The notes: generated from the letters alone by a model not told the origin. Counted from the stretch's first letter, positions 1 through 6,910 are shown. The stretch is DNA of 10,845 bases from an uncultured Clostridium sp. (GCA_900550335.1 URRU01000048.1:1-10845), one strand, 5' to 3'. Translations and numbers: made by a program.

Positions 1-81
1 AAAAATATTTAAAAAAATTACATATAAAAACAGATTATGTTAAAATAATAAATAAAAATTATCTGAAAAACAAATAAAATA

Positions 82-110
82 TTGCAAAAGACCTGAAGCC
101 TTGTTATAAT
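82..110 (+). promoter_or_regulatory. Sigma-A promoter of the TauE/SafE gene
   Basis: TTGCAA (82-87) and TATAAT (105-110) are separated by exactly 17 bases, a near-consensus housekeeping promoter. Transcription would start near 117, giving a leader of about 160 nt before the transporter gene at 280. No better promoter is visible in that leader. Confidence 0.7.
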
Positions 111-190
111 AATAACTTGAAAAGGGAAAACAATATCTATTAAATGCAGGGATTAATAAAAAAATAGTATAAAACCTGTAGGGATTTGAA

Positions 191-224
191 ATTTACTTGA
201 GTAAATTAAATTTATGTTAGTAAA
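191..224 (+). promoter_or_regulatory. Paired palindromes in the transporter leader (candidate operator)
   Basis: A perfect inverted repeat, ATTTAC/GTAAAT with a TTGA spacer (191-206), is followed by a diverged copy, TTTAT-GTTA-GTAAA (211-224). The centres are 19 bases apart, about two helical turns, and the pair lies downstream of the predicted promoter. This suits a dimeric repressor acting as a roadblock. I do not recognise the site as that of a named regulator. The region is A/T-rich, so chance palindromes are possible. Confidence 0.35.
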
Positions 225-279
225 TATTAAGTGAAGAGCGAGAAATAAAAATTAAAAATTAAAAAAAGGAGAGAAAAAA

Positions 280-1212
280 ATGGCAACTTTAGTAAGAGTA
301 ATGTTAATCGTTTTTACATCTATGTTCGCAGTAGTTTTCGGAAAAGATTACAAGAAAACTAAGGAAGTAAATCAGTTAGAAGATGAAACTTGGAAAAAAC
401 CAGGGTTCATAGGATTTGTAGCAAACTTTGCAGATACTTTAGGTATAGGGTCTTTCGCAATAGTTGTAGCTATGTCAAAAGCTTTAAAATTAAATATAAA
501 AGATAAGCACATACCAGGTATGCTTAACGTATCATGTACAATACCAGCGGTTTTAGAAGCGCTTATATTCATAACATCAGTAAAAGTTGATCCAATAACT
601 TTAATATCATTATTAATAGCAGCTGCGGCTGGTTCAGTTATAGGAGCAAAAATAATATCAAAACTTGATGAAGCAATAGTTCAGGTAGTTATGGGTATAG
701 CTTTATTTGTAACAGGAATAGTAATGTTCTGTGGATTACCTTGGATAAACTTAATGCCAGGTGGTGGAACAGCACTAGGATTAACTGGAGTAAAATTAGT
801 AATAGGTATAGTTGGTAACTTCATACTTGGAGCACTTATGACAGCAGGAATCGGACTATACGCACCATGTATGGCAATGCTTTACCTTTTAGGAATGTCA
901 GCAAAAGCAGCATATCCAATAATGATGGGTTCTTGTGCTATGCTTCTTCCATTCTCAGGTATGGAATTCATAAGAGAAGGACAGTATCCAAGAAAATCTT
1001 CACTAGGAATAACTATAGGTGGTATATTCGGAGTATTCTTAGCAGTATTATTTGTTAACAGCCTATCTATGGATTTACTAAAAGTTTTAGTAATATGTGT
1101 AATATTCTATACAGCAACAACAATGTTAAAGACAGGTGTAACAAAATTAAAAAGCAACAAATCAGAATGCAAAGCAAAAAGTAAAGATTTAACAGATTTA
1201 AATATAGACTAA
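280..1212 (+). CDS. TauE/SafE family membrane transporter (putative sulfite/organosulfur exporter)
   Basis: This 310-residue protein is very hydrophobic, with about eight predicted membrane segments and a basic, hydrophilic tail from about residue 288. It shows the two-fold internal repeat of the TauE/SafE family: GFIGFVANFADTLGIGSFAI near residues 42-61 and an equivalent Gly-rich segment, IGIVGNFILGALMTAGIGLYAP, near 173-194. Family members are thought to move small anions such as sulfite, sulfoacetate or related organosulfur compounds across the cytoplasmic membrane, but most are uncharacterised and the substrate here is unknown. The start is supported by AGGAGAG at 267-273, six bases before the ATG. 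The gene is a single transcription unit with its own promoter and a strong terminator. It lies upstream of a cysteine desulfidase locus, so a sulfur-related role is tempting, but that rests on proximity only. Confidence 0.8.
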   Translation: MATLVRVMLIVFTSMFAVVFGKDYKKTKEVNQLEDETWKKPGFIGFVANFADTLGIGSFAIVVAMSKALKLNIKDKHIPGMLNVSCTIPAVLEALIFITSVKVDPITLISLLIAAAAGSVIGAKIISKLDEAIVQVVMGIALFVTGIVMFCGLPWINLMPGGGTALGLTGVKLVIGIVGNFILGALMTAGIGLYAPCMAMLYLLGMSAKAAYPIMMGSCAMLLPFSGMEFIREGQYPRKSSLGITIGGIFGVFLAVLFVNSLSMDLLKVLVICVIFYTATTMLKTGVTKLKSNKSECKAKSKDLTDLNID

Positions 1213-1264
1213 TTAGATTTAAATATTTAGACGGATTAAAAGTAGAATAAGATATATTTTTATT

Positions 1265-1292
1265 AAGGGACTGTGGAAACACAGTCCTTTTT
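1265..1292 (+). terminator. Intrinsic terminator of the TauE/SafE gene
   Basis: GGACTGTG (1268-1275) pairs perfectly with CACAGTCC (1280-1287) around a GAAA tetraloop, followed by TTTTT (1288-1292). The stem can extend outward through A-T and G-T pairs. It lies about 55 bases after the stop codon. Confidence 0.92.
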
Positions 1293-1503
1293 AATTTATT
1301 AGTAAATGATATGGAATATATCTAAAATTAGAAAAAGTCATAGTTAAAAAACATAGGCATTATAGATATATTTATACAAAAAGTAAGCAATTAAATTTCA
1401 AATGCTTTCTTTTAAAAACTACTGAAAAATAGGAAAAAGTTTTTTAAAAAGTTAAAAAAATACTGAAAAATCAAGCAATATCTTTTTATTCTTAAAGTGA
1501 AAA
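1293..1503. other. A/T-rich intergenic spacer, no gene seen
   Basis: This stretch is almost entirely A and T. I find no credible ORF, RNA gene or long repeat in it. The 11-mer TACTGAAAAAT occurs twice (1420-1430 and 1461-1471), which may be chance in such composition. Confidence 0.5.
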
Positions 1504-1537
1504 AACTATTGAATAGTTGATGATTTGGGACTATAAT
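1504..1537 (+). promoter_or_regulatory. Sigma-A promoter of the methyltransferase gene with overlapping palindrome
   Basis: TTGAAT (1509-1514) and TATAAT (1532-1537) are 17 bases apart. A perfect inverted repeat, AACTAT-TGA-ATAGTT (1504-1518), covers the -35 element, so a protein binding there would block RNA polymerase. The binding protein is unknown and the palindrome could be accidental. Confidence 0.6.
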
Positions 1538-1676
1538 CTAACATATGGAAATAAAATAAAGAGGTTATTATTTTATAAAGTCCTTAATTTATACGGGACA
1601 AATTATTTTGGGGAGTCCTTATTATATAAGGGCTATTTATTATCATTATTTTAAAAGGGTTAAAGAGGTGAATGTT

Positions 1677-2246
1677 GTGAAAAAAGTATTATTTCATTTA
1701 GCTGATGAAGATGAAAAGCTTAATGGAAATGGAGTCGATTTTCTTTTAAACCATCTTGACTACAGTATAGGTGAAAAAGTACTACTTGTAGGTGATATTG
1801 GTCGATTGGGAAAAGAGCTAAGATTAAGCGGGTTAAACGTAACAATACTTGAAGATTCAGATTATGAAGATATGTGCTATTCTCTAGTGCATAATGAAAA
1901 TTGCAATTTTGTAAAAGGAAAATTAGAATACCTTCCATTTGAAGATAACTACTTTAATAAAGTAATTGTTTTAGAACAGTTTAATCATGCCAGCAATTAC
2001 GAAAAAGCATCTTCAGAAATAAGTAGGGTTCTAAAAAATAATGGAGATCTTATACTTGAAGATCTTAATATGGATAATATTAAAAATAAGATGAAATATC
2101 TAAAAAGAAGAATATGCGGTCTTTGTGCAAATCACTGCAATCCAAGTGAGATAAAAAGAATATTCTCTAATTTAAGATTTGATGGTGTTATGGAAGATTT
2201 CGAAAGCAAAAAATACGTATATGTAGCTAGAAAGAGAATGTTATAA
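1677..2246 (+). CDS. Class I SAM-dependent methyltransferase-like protein
   Basis: The 189-residue product has the Rossmann-type layout of small class I methyltransferases. A strand and nucleotide-binding loop, VLLVGDIGRLGKEL (about 35-48), are followed by an acidic residue ending the second strand (ILED, 57-60), a LPFEDNYFNKVIVLEQFNH segment (about 86-104) resembling methyltransferase motif IV, and a NNGDLILED strand (about 121-129). The loop lacks the usual GxGxG pattern, so SAM binding is likely from the fold but not certain. A CGLCANHC cluster (147-154) is unusual and could bind a metal. I chose the GTG at 1677 because AGAGGTG (1664-1670) sits six bases upstream; the in-frame TTG at 1608 has no convincing ribosome site at the right distance. 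The substrate is unknown. Confidence 0.68.
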   Translation: MKKVLFHLADEDEKLNGNGVDFLLNHLDYSIGEKVLLVGDIGRLGKELRLSGLNVTILEDSDYEDMCYSLVHNENCNFVKGKLEYLPFEDNYFNKVIVLEQFNHASNYEKASSEISRVLKNNGDLILEDLNMDNIKNKMKYLKRRICGLCANHCNPSEIKRIFSNLRFDGVMEDFESKKYVYVARKRML

Positions 2247-2305
2247 AAGCACGTAGCTTTAGAATTTATAAAGCAACATTGAATATATTAAAAAATAAAA
2301 TAGAA

Positions 2306-2314
2306 TGATATAAT
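2306..2314 (+). promoter_or_regulatory. Candidate extended -10 promoter overlapping the upstream terminator
   Basis: TG-A-TATAAT (2306-2314) matches an extended -10 element, with no good -35. Transcription would begin near 2320-2322, inside the left arm of the terminator hairpin. Transcripts starting here would keep about nine of its base pairs at the 5' end, ahead of the small membrane protein and the activator gene. This is the only plausible promoter I see for those two genes. Confidence 0.4.
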
Positions 2315-2315
2315 T

Positions 2316-2349
2316 AATAGGTCTGGCAGATTATGCCAGGCCTATTTTT
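2316..2349 (+). terminator. Intrinsic terminator after the methyltransferase gene
   Basis: A 13-pair stem (2316-2328 with 2334-2346, one T-G wobble) encloses the loop GATTA and leads into TTTTT (2345-2349). It lies 70 bases after the methyltransferase stop and only about 20 bases before the next gene. Confidence 0.9.
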
Positions 2350-2369
2350 AGAATAGGGAGATGATTTTT

Positions 2370-2543
2370 TTGATAAATTATGAATTAGTGTTTGTTGTCG
2401 TTCTATTCATGGTGTTGGTATCTATTCAGTTTACGCTTAATAAAATTTACGTGGAATTAAAGGATATTAAGAGAATGATGAAGAACAAGGAATTAGAAGA
2501 AATAACTGAAAAGGAAAATAAATTTGATTCATTTAGATTTTAA
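2370..2543 (+). CDS. Small single-span membrane protein
   Basis: The product is 57 residues. One hydrophobic segment (about residues 5-23, rich in Val, Leu and Phe) is followed by a charged, probably helical tail full of Lys and Glu, suggesting a membrane-anchored protein with a cytoplasmic helix. An ATG lies upstream at 2361, but it directly abuts AGGGAG and is itself part of an extended Shine-Dalgarno match: AGGGAGATGAT agrees with AAGGAGGTGAT at 9 of 11 positions. I therefore place the start at the TTG at 2370. The gene ends 38 bases before the sigma-54 activator gene and is probably co-transcribed with it. I recognise no family. A role as membrane partner of the activator or desulfidase would be pure inference. 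Confidence 0.6.
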   Translation: MINYELVFVVVLFMVLVSIQFTLNKIYVELKDIKRMMKNKELEEITEKENKFDSFRF

Positions 2544-2581
2544 ATATACACTCACAATTTAGAAAGGATAGGTATTTTGTT

Positions 2582-4345
2582 ATGAAAATCGAGCTAGGTT
2601 ATATAAAAAATGATATACAAAATATAGCAGATGCAATAGAGACTGTATTGAAAATAGATGTAACAATAGTAGACGAAAATCTTATCAGAATTGCGGGTAC
2701 TGGGAAGTATATAAATAAGATTGGTGAGCAGATAGATGGATATGCGTTTAAGAAGTCTTTACAAGACGGCGAGGTAATAGTTATAGACAATCCAAAAGTT
2801 AGTCCAATTTGTAAAGAATGTTGTAGAGCTGGTAATTGTAATGAATTCGGGGAAATATGTTGTCCTATAGTCTGTGATGGGAAATCTTATGGTGTGATAG
2901 GGCTTATAGCTTTCTCAGAGGAGCAGAGAAAGATAATTGAGGCAAATAGCGAGGGTATGGTAAATTTCCTAACTAGAATGGCTGATTTATTGTCTGGGAA
3001 ATTAAAGGCAGCGATAAAATCTTATGAGCTTGATATTGAAAAGAAGAAGCTTGAAACACTTGTAGATGGTATGGATAAGTCTGTAGTGTCTATAGATGTC
3101 GACGGAAGAGTAGATAAGTATAATTTGAAGTTTAAAAAGATGTTCAATATAAAGGACGATATTACAGGGAAAATTATCTTTGATATTTTTAAATTTATCA
3201 AGATTCCAGATAAATATAGAAAAGGGCATTCTTTTAGCTCAAGCTTTAATTATAAAGGTGGAAGTAAGACGATTAAAGGGATTTATAACATGAGTAGAAT
3301 CGAGCTAAATGGTGAGATTAAGGGTTATGTTATAGATTTTACCGATAAAAAAGAGGCTATTAAAAACTACAATAAAATGAATAAAGATAGAAGCATAATG
3401 ATTGATAATATAATCGGCGAAAGTGAGTCTATTAAAAAGGTGAAGCAAGAGACGATTATGGCGGCTCAGTCTGTGTCTACAGTCCTTATAACAGGGGAGA
3501 GTGGTACAGGTAAGGAGTTGTTTGCAAGGGCGATACACAATCATAGTAAGAGGTCTGAGTATCCATTTATTGCGGTAAACTGTGCGGCTATTCCAGATAA
3601 TTTGCTAGAAAGTGAATTGTTTGGATATGAGGAAGGTGCATTTACTGGTGCGAGAAAAGGTGGAAAACTTGGTATGTTTGAAATTGCCCACAAAGGAAGC
3701 TTGTTTTTAGATGAGATTGGAGATATGAGCTTGCACCTTCAGTCAAAGCTTCTTAGAGTGCTTCAAGAAAAGGAAGTGAATAAAATAGGTGCGAAGTCTA
3801 ATATTGAGATAGATGTTAGGATAATTGCAGCTACAAATAAAGATCTTGAGAGTATGGTTAAAGAGGGTACATTTAGGGAGGATTTATACTATAGGCTAAA
3901 TGTTATCCCTATAAAGCTACCTAGTCTTTCTCAGAGAAAGGGAGACATTCCTCTTTTGATAGATTATATGATTCACGATTATTCTGTGAAGCTTGAGAAA
4001 AATGTAGAGGGAATTGACGAGGTTGCACTTGATAGGATGCTTAAATACGGTTGGCCAGGAAATGTTAGAGAGCTTCAAAATAGTATTGAGTACAGTGTAA
4101 ATATGGCTCAGGGAAGTGAGATAACGGTCGATGTTCTTCCAAAGTCTATTTTGGAGTATGAGGAGAAGTTTGAGGAAGATGAGACTTCTGCTATAGAGAC
4201 ACTTGAGGAGCTTGAGAAGAGAGAGATTCAAAAGGCACTTAAAAGATATAGTGTGTATAAAAAAGATAAAGAATTGGCGGCAAAGGCCTTAGGAATATCG
4301 AGGGCAACTCTTTATAGAAAAATTGAAAAGTATGGAATTAAGTAG
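2582..4345 (+). CDS. cdsR: Sigma-54-dependent activator, CdsR-like (probable regulator of cysteine desulfidase)
   Basis: This 587-residue enhancer-binding protein has four parts. First is a GAF-like sensor (about 1-135) with seven Cys between residues 77 and 98 (C77, C80, C81, C86, C93, C94, C98). Then come a PAS-like segment (about 155-262) and an AAA+ domain (about 275-510). The AAA+ domain carries Walker A GESGTGKE (305-312), the sigma-54 contact loop GAFTGA (352-357), Walker [10 protein letters not shown] (373-381), [10 protein letters not shown] (431-440) and GNVREL (493-498). Last is a Fis-type helix-turn-helix (about 545-587, [21 protein letters not shown]). All residues needed to drive sigma-54 open-complex formation look intact. 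The next gene downstream is the cysteine desulfidase, behind a -24/-12 promoter with palindromes upstream, matching the CdsR-cdsB arrangement described in Clostridioides difficile. The gene symbol rests on that context. The signal, perhaps cysteine, sulfide, redox state or a metal held by the Cys cluster, is inferred. AAAGGATAGG (2563-2572) is the ribosome site. Confidence 0.85.
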   Translation: MKIELGYIKNDIQNIADAIETVLKIDVTIVDENLIRIAGTGKYINKIGEQIDGYAFKKSLQDGEVIVIDNPKVSPICKECCRAGNCNEFGEICCPIVCDGKSYGVIGLIAFSEEQRKIIEANSEGMVNFLTRMADLLSGKLKAAIKSYELDIEKKKLETLVDGMDKSVVSIDVDGRVDKYNLKFKKMFNIKDDITGKIIFDIFKFIKIPDKYRKGHSFSSSFNYKGGSKTIKGIYNMSRIELNGEIKGYVIDFTDKKEAIKNYNKMNKDRSIMIDNIIGESESIKKVKQETIMAAQSVSTVLITGESGTGKELFARAIHNHSKRSEYPFIAVNCAAIPDNLLESELFGYEEGAFTGARKGGKLGMFEIAHKGSLFLDEIGDMSLHLQSKLLRVLQEKEVNKIGAKSNIEIDVRIIAATNKDLESMVKEGTFREDLYYRLNVIPIKLPSLSQRKGDIPLLIDYMIHDYSVKLEKNVEGIDEVALDRMLKYGWPGNVRELQNSIEYSVNMAQGSEITVDVLPKSILEYEEKFEEDETSAIETLEELEKREIQKALKRYSVYKKDKELAAKALGISRATLYRKIEKYGIK

Positions 4346-4349
4346 GGGG

Positions 4350-4467
4350 AAAGAGTTCATTATGTTAGCTACTCAATATCAAAAACCTCACAGGGTATCT
4401 TACTAGCGTAAAATACCACAGTGATGTTTTCGAATTATTGAGAGCGCTAATTATAATGAACCCTTTT
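4350..4467 (+). terminator. Very long imperfect hairpin after the activator gene, probable terminator
   Basis: The region just past the activator stop folds as one rod of about 115 nt. Paired segments from outside inward are GTTCATTAT/ATAATGAAC (4355-4363 with 4453-4461), TTAGC/GCTAA (4365-4369 with 4446-4450), TCAATA/TATTGA (4373-4378 with 4436-4441), AAAAC/GTTTT, TCAC/GTGA, GGTAT/ATACC (4394-4398 with 4413-4417) and TTAC/GTAA (4400-4403 with 4408-4411). The rod ends in TTTTCT (4464-4469). It resembles a terminator but is far longer than needed, so it may be a structured 3' UTR or RNase III substrate. Confidence 0.65.
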
Positions 4468-4630
4468 CTACAGCAATTCTATAAGTTTTCAATTTTAGTT
4501 ATAAAGAAGTTGCTTTTTTGGAATGAGTTGAGGTTGGAGAAGGTTGTTTTTAGTTTAGTAGGAATTTTTTAGGTTATTTTAGGTTAATAGGAGTTTTTAA
4601 AGGTGTTTGGTATATAGTTATAGATTATAT
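4468..4630. other. A/T-rich spacer upstream of the enhancer sites, no gene seen
   Basis: I see no coding region here. The decamer TTTTAGGTTA occurs twice in succession (about 4567-4587). The stretch lies between the activator's 3' hairpin and the first palindrome. Confidence 0.4.
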
Positions 4631-4661
4631 TCTCATTTTGAGATTATTTCTCAAAATGAGA
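4631..4661 (+). promoter_or_regulatory. Paired palindromes, candidate CdsR enhancer site
   Basis: TCTCATTTTGAGA (4631-4643) and TCTCAAAATGAGA (4649-4661) are each a TCTCA-N3-TGAGA palindrome. They are also exact reverse complements of each other, 18 bases apart. Further half-sites follow: AAAATGAGA at 4675-4683, TTTTGAGA at 4694-4701 and TCTCA at 4748-4752. The pair lies about 150-175 bases upstream of the -24 element, the usual range for an upstream activating sequence of a Fis-type sigma-54 activator. Together the two sites also form a 13-pair stem followed by seven T (4662-4668), so termination of upstream transcription is an alternative or extra role. Confidence 0.6.
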
Positions 4662-4803
4662 TTTTTTTATGCCTAAAATGAGAATATGTTGTGTTTTGAG
4701 ATTTTGATAAGAATTTCTTTTGATTTGATAATTTTTAAAAATAATCATCTCAAAGCTAGTTATTTAGCCATTTGTAATTTTTAAGAAAAATATTTTTAAA
4801 CTT

Positions 4804-4819
4804 TGGCACGATGTATGCT
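4804..4819 (+). promoter_or_regulatory. Sigma-54 (-24/-12) promoter of cdsB
   Basis: TGGCAC (4804-4809), five bases, then ATGCT (4815-4819) fits the TGGCAC-N5-TTGCW consensus with one mismatch in its conserved bases. The spacing between the invariant GG (4805-4806) and GC (4817-4818) is exactly the required 10 bases. Transcription would begin near 4830, giving a leader of about 120 nt. No comparable sigma-A promoter was found close to the gene. Confidence 0.8.
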
Positions 4820-4948
4820 TATTATATATGGCGTAATTGAATTATAAGATAATCTAAAAAGATAATTAAAATTTATTTAGAATTATTTATAAATATAGAG
4901 ATAAGTTATTAAAATACGAGAGATATTAGATTATATGGAGGGTGTAAA

Positions 4949-6259
4949 ATGAGAGATATAAGAAATGAATTAGTTGAAATGTTAAGAAATGAAGTTAAAC
5001 CAGCAGTTGGATGTACAGAACCAGTTGCATTAGCATTAGCTTGTGCAAAAGCTAAAGAACTTTTAGGTGAAGAAGTTATAGATAATAAAATGTTAGTAAG
5101 TAACAATATATTTAAAAATGGAATGGGTGTTGGTATACCAGGAAGTAAGATATTAGGACTAAAAGTTGCAGCTTGTATGGGTATAGTTGGAGGAAAATCT
5201 GCAGACGGATTAAGCGTTCTTGAAGGTTTAACTGAAGAAGAAGTTAGAGAATCAGAAAAATATTTAGAAGAACATACTATATCAGTAGAGCCAACAGATT
5301 CAGCTGATAAAATATACTTAGAAGTTATGTTAAAAGGTGCTAATCATGAAGTATTAGTTAAGATAAGAGGAAGACACGATAACTTTACATATCTTGCAAA
5401 AGATGGAGAAGTTATATTAGATAATGAACCAAAAGAAGTAAGTGCAACAGAAACAAGTGCAACAGAAGAAAGAAAAGAAACTTTAATGGACAATGCTACA
5501 GTTGCTGAAATAGTTGATAATGTAGAAAAAATGGACTTTGAAGATATAAAATTCCTTCTTGATGGTATAAAAATGAACAGAGCTATGGCAGAAGTTGGTT
5601 TAAGAGAAAAAACTGGTGTTGGTACTGGTTTTGGAATTAAAGAAGCTATAAAAGCCGGAGAATTAGGTGATGACCTTGTAAACTACGCAATGATGCTTAC
5701 ATCAGCAGCTTCTGATGCAAGAATGTCAGGTGTTAAGATGCCAGTTATGAGTTCAAACGGAAGTGGTAACCACGGTTTAACAGCAATACTTCCAATAGCT
5801 GCATACAATGAAAGAAATCCTCAGAGCGACGAAAGAGTTGCTAGAGCTTTAGCAATATCTCATTTAATAACTGCATACATCAAAAACTTCACAGGTAGAT
5901 TATCTCCAATGTGCGGATGTGGTGTTGCAGCTGCAATAGGATGTACAGCAGGTCTTTCTTGGTTAATGGACGCTGAACAGTCTCAGATAGAAGGAGCTAT
6001 GGAAAATATGATAGCTAACTTAAGTGGTATGATATGTGACGGTGCAAAACCAGGATGTGCTTGTAAATTAGCTACAGCATCTTCTGCAGCAGTTCAGAAT
6101 GCTATACTTGCTAAGAGAGGATGTATAGTTCCAGGTCTTAATGGTATAGTTGGTAGATCTGTTGATGAAAGTGTTAGAGCATTAGGATGCGTTGGAGATG
6201 AAGGAATGTCTGTAACTGACAACGTAATACTTGATGTTATGAATGAAATGAATAAATAA
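4949..6259 (+). CDS. cdsB: L-cysteine desulfidase, iron-sulfur type (UPF0597 / SDH_alpha family)
   Basis: This 436-residue enzyme belongs to the CdsB/CyuA (YhaM) family, which breaks L-cysteine down to pyruvate, ammonia and hydrogen sulfide using a [4Fe-4S] cluster rather than pyridoxal phosphate. It has AVGCTEPVALALA near the N-terminus (Cys22), SSNGSGNHGL (268-277), MCGCGVAAAIGC (Cys322, Cys324, Cys332) and ICDGAKPGCACK (Cys363, Cys370, Cys372). The 7-residue spacing of Cys363 and Cys370 and the lone N-terminal Cys match the pattern in the archaeal enzyme MJ1025, where such residues serve catalysis and cluster binding. Length is normal for the family. A Thr/Glu-rich stretch (about 163-178) looks like a flexible linker between two lobes. 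GGAGGGTG (4937-4944) precedes the ATG. Control by sigma-54 and the upstream activator is strongly suggested. Products could feed pyruvate metabolism, and removing cysteine would relieve cysteine repression. Confidence 0.93.
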   Translation: MRDIRNELVEMLRNEVKPAVGCTEPVALALACAKAKELLGEEVIDNKMLVSNNIFKNGMGVGIPGSKILGLKVAACMGIVGGKSADGLSVLEGLTEEEVRESEKYLEEHTISVEPTDSADKIYLEVMLKGANHEVLVKIRGRHDNFTYLAKDGEVILDNEPKEVSATETSATEERKETLMDNATVAEIVDNVEKMDFEDIKFLLDGIKMNRAMAEVGLREKTGVGTGFGIKEAIKAGELGDDLVNYAMMLTSAASDARMSGVKMPVMSSNGSGNHGLTAILPIAAYNERNPQSDERVARALAISHLITAYIKNFTGRLSPMCGCGVAAAIGCTAGLSWLMDAEQSQIEGAMENMIANLSGMICDGAKPGCACKLATASSAAVQNAILAKRGCIVPGLNGIVGRSVDESVRALGCVGDEGMSVTDNVILDVMNEMNK

Positions 6260-6292
6260 GTCTTTAAATAATCTTAAAATATAATTTTCCAG

Positions 6293-6330
6293 AGAAGTCG
6301 TATCTTTATTGATACGGCTTTTCTATTTTT
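6293..6330 (+). terminator. Intrinsic terminator of cdsB
   Basis: AAGTCGTATC (6295-6304) pairs with GATACGGCTT (6311-6320), with one T-G wobble, around TTTATT. It is followed by a T-rich tract, TTTTCTATTTTT (6319-6330), about 35 bases after the stop codon. Confidence 0.88.
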
Positions 6331-6334
6331 AAAC

Positions 6335-6412
6335 GCGAAAAAGAGCTATTAATCTCCTCTCCAGGCAATCAAGTTGCATTGTCGAGTTCGATTTAATAGC
6401 TCTTTTTTTCGC
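6335..6412 (+). ncRNA. Family 2 structured 3' element, copy 1 (after cdsB)
   Basis: An outer stem of about 18 pairs (6335-6352 with 6393-6412, small bulge; TTAATAGCTC on the right arm) ends in seven T. Inside it, CTCTCCAGG (6357-6365) and ATTGTCG (6378-6384) flank a short hairpin, GCAA-TCAAG-TTGC (6365-6377). The same two loop sequences recur after the second dapB and after dapH within quite different stems. The element comes right after the ordinary cdsB terminator, so termination alone does not explain it. It could equally be read from the - strand, since both ends are T/A-rich. I do not know the family. Confidence 0.55.
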
Positions 6413-6460
6413 TAGTTTGTAAAATTAGAGAAGGTATAATAAAGATAAGTTCTTTCTGAA

Positions 6461-6497
6461 AATTATATTTATAAGACTTATTTAAAGGCTTAGTTTG
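6461..6497. repeat. 37-bp direct repeat, copy 1
   Basis: This segment matches 6575-6611 at 33 of 37 positions, in the same orientation, with starts 114 bases apart. It is non-coding. The shared core is TTATTTAAAGGCTTA. Confidence 0.75.
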
Positions 6498-6574
6498 AGT
6501 AAAGAAGTGCGGTTGTTTTCTATTGCACACTTTTGGTAAAAATAGCAATCGAAAATCGATACTGGATATTTTGG

Positions 6575-6611
6575 AATTATGTTTGTAAGAATTATTTAAA
6601 GGCTTATTTTG
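6575..6611. repeat. 37-bp direct repeat, copy 2
   Basis: Second copy of the 6461-6497 repeat, with four substitutions. It lies 35 bases before the 3' end of the - strand RNA gene at 6646-6756. The two copies may be relics of a duplication or binding sites; nothing in the sequence decides which. Confidence 0.75.
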
Positions 6612-6645
6612 GTGGAGATGTAATTGAAATATCTGATAAAAAAGT

Positions 6646-6756
6646 AAAAAACCACCAGACTATTGGACCGTAGTGGTGGTTTTACTATTACTTTTAAACT
6701 TAGTTTTAAAAGAGAAAAATAACCGCGCTACCTTCTAAAAGTTATTCTTATCTCTT
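6646..6756 (-). ncRNA. Family 1 small RNA, copy B
   Basis: Read on the - strand, this is a compact transcription unit of about 111 nt. It starts about seven bases after an extended -10 element. Stem 1 pairs AAGAG with CTCTT and AATAAC with GTTATT around a loop containing AGAAGGTAG. Stem 2 pairs CTTTTAAA with TTTAAAAG. Stem 3 is a terminator, ACCACCA/TGGTGGT (6651-6657 with 6674-6680), followed by a T-run. Its tip pairs CTA with TAG around CGGTCCAA. Copy A shares AAGTAA, GTAAA and CCACC at the stem 2/stem 3 junction. No gene lies downstream on this strand, which argues for a free small RNA. Confidence 0.6.
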
Positions 6757-6762
6757 TTTTAT

Positions 6763-6771
6763 ATTATATCA
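6763..6771 (-). promoter_or_regulatory. Extended -10 promoter of small RNA copy B
   Basis: On the - strand the sequence reads TGATATAAT, an extended -10 element (TG-N-TATAAT) without a good -35. The predicted start is near 6756. The same element type precedes the other two copies of this RNA family. Confidence 0.6.
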
Positions 6772-6910
6772 TATTAAAAAATTGAGATACCTTTTGAAAG
6801 ATTTTTAACTTTAAAATACTATTAACTAGAGAATATTTGTGAAATTAAGGAAAAAATTAAATAAGTAGATTTATCTAAGTCATTATAGATAGCATTTTTC
6901 TATTAAAGTA

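Noticed and set aside
1608..1676. Upstream extension of the methyltransferase to a TTG at 1608
   Set aside because: The TTG has no ribosome site at a suitable distance, while AGAGGTG stands six bases before the GTG at 1677, where similarity to the fold begins.
3917..4231. 104-codon - strand frame
   Set aside because: It is antisense to the AAA+ domain of the sigma-54 activator, with no start signals of its own.
6461..6611. CRISPR-like repeat pair
   Set aside because: There are only two imperfect copies, the spacing is too long and no Cas genes are present.
6420..6640. Small toxin gene paired with the - strand RNA as a type I toxin-antitoxin module
   Set aside because: No + strand ORF with a hydrophobic segment and ribosome site overlaps or adjoins the RNA; the available frames stop within a few codons.
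6646..6771. T-box leader for hpt or a - strand gene, suggested by AGAAGGTAGCGCGG
   Set aside because: The T-box consensus UGGNACCGCG is not matched, no specifier stem is seen, and the other two copies of the RNA lack this string. The - strand promoter and terminator fit a separate short RNA.
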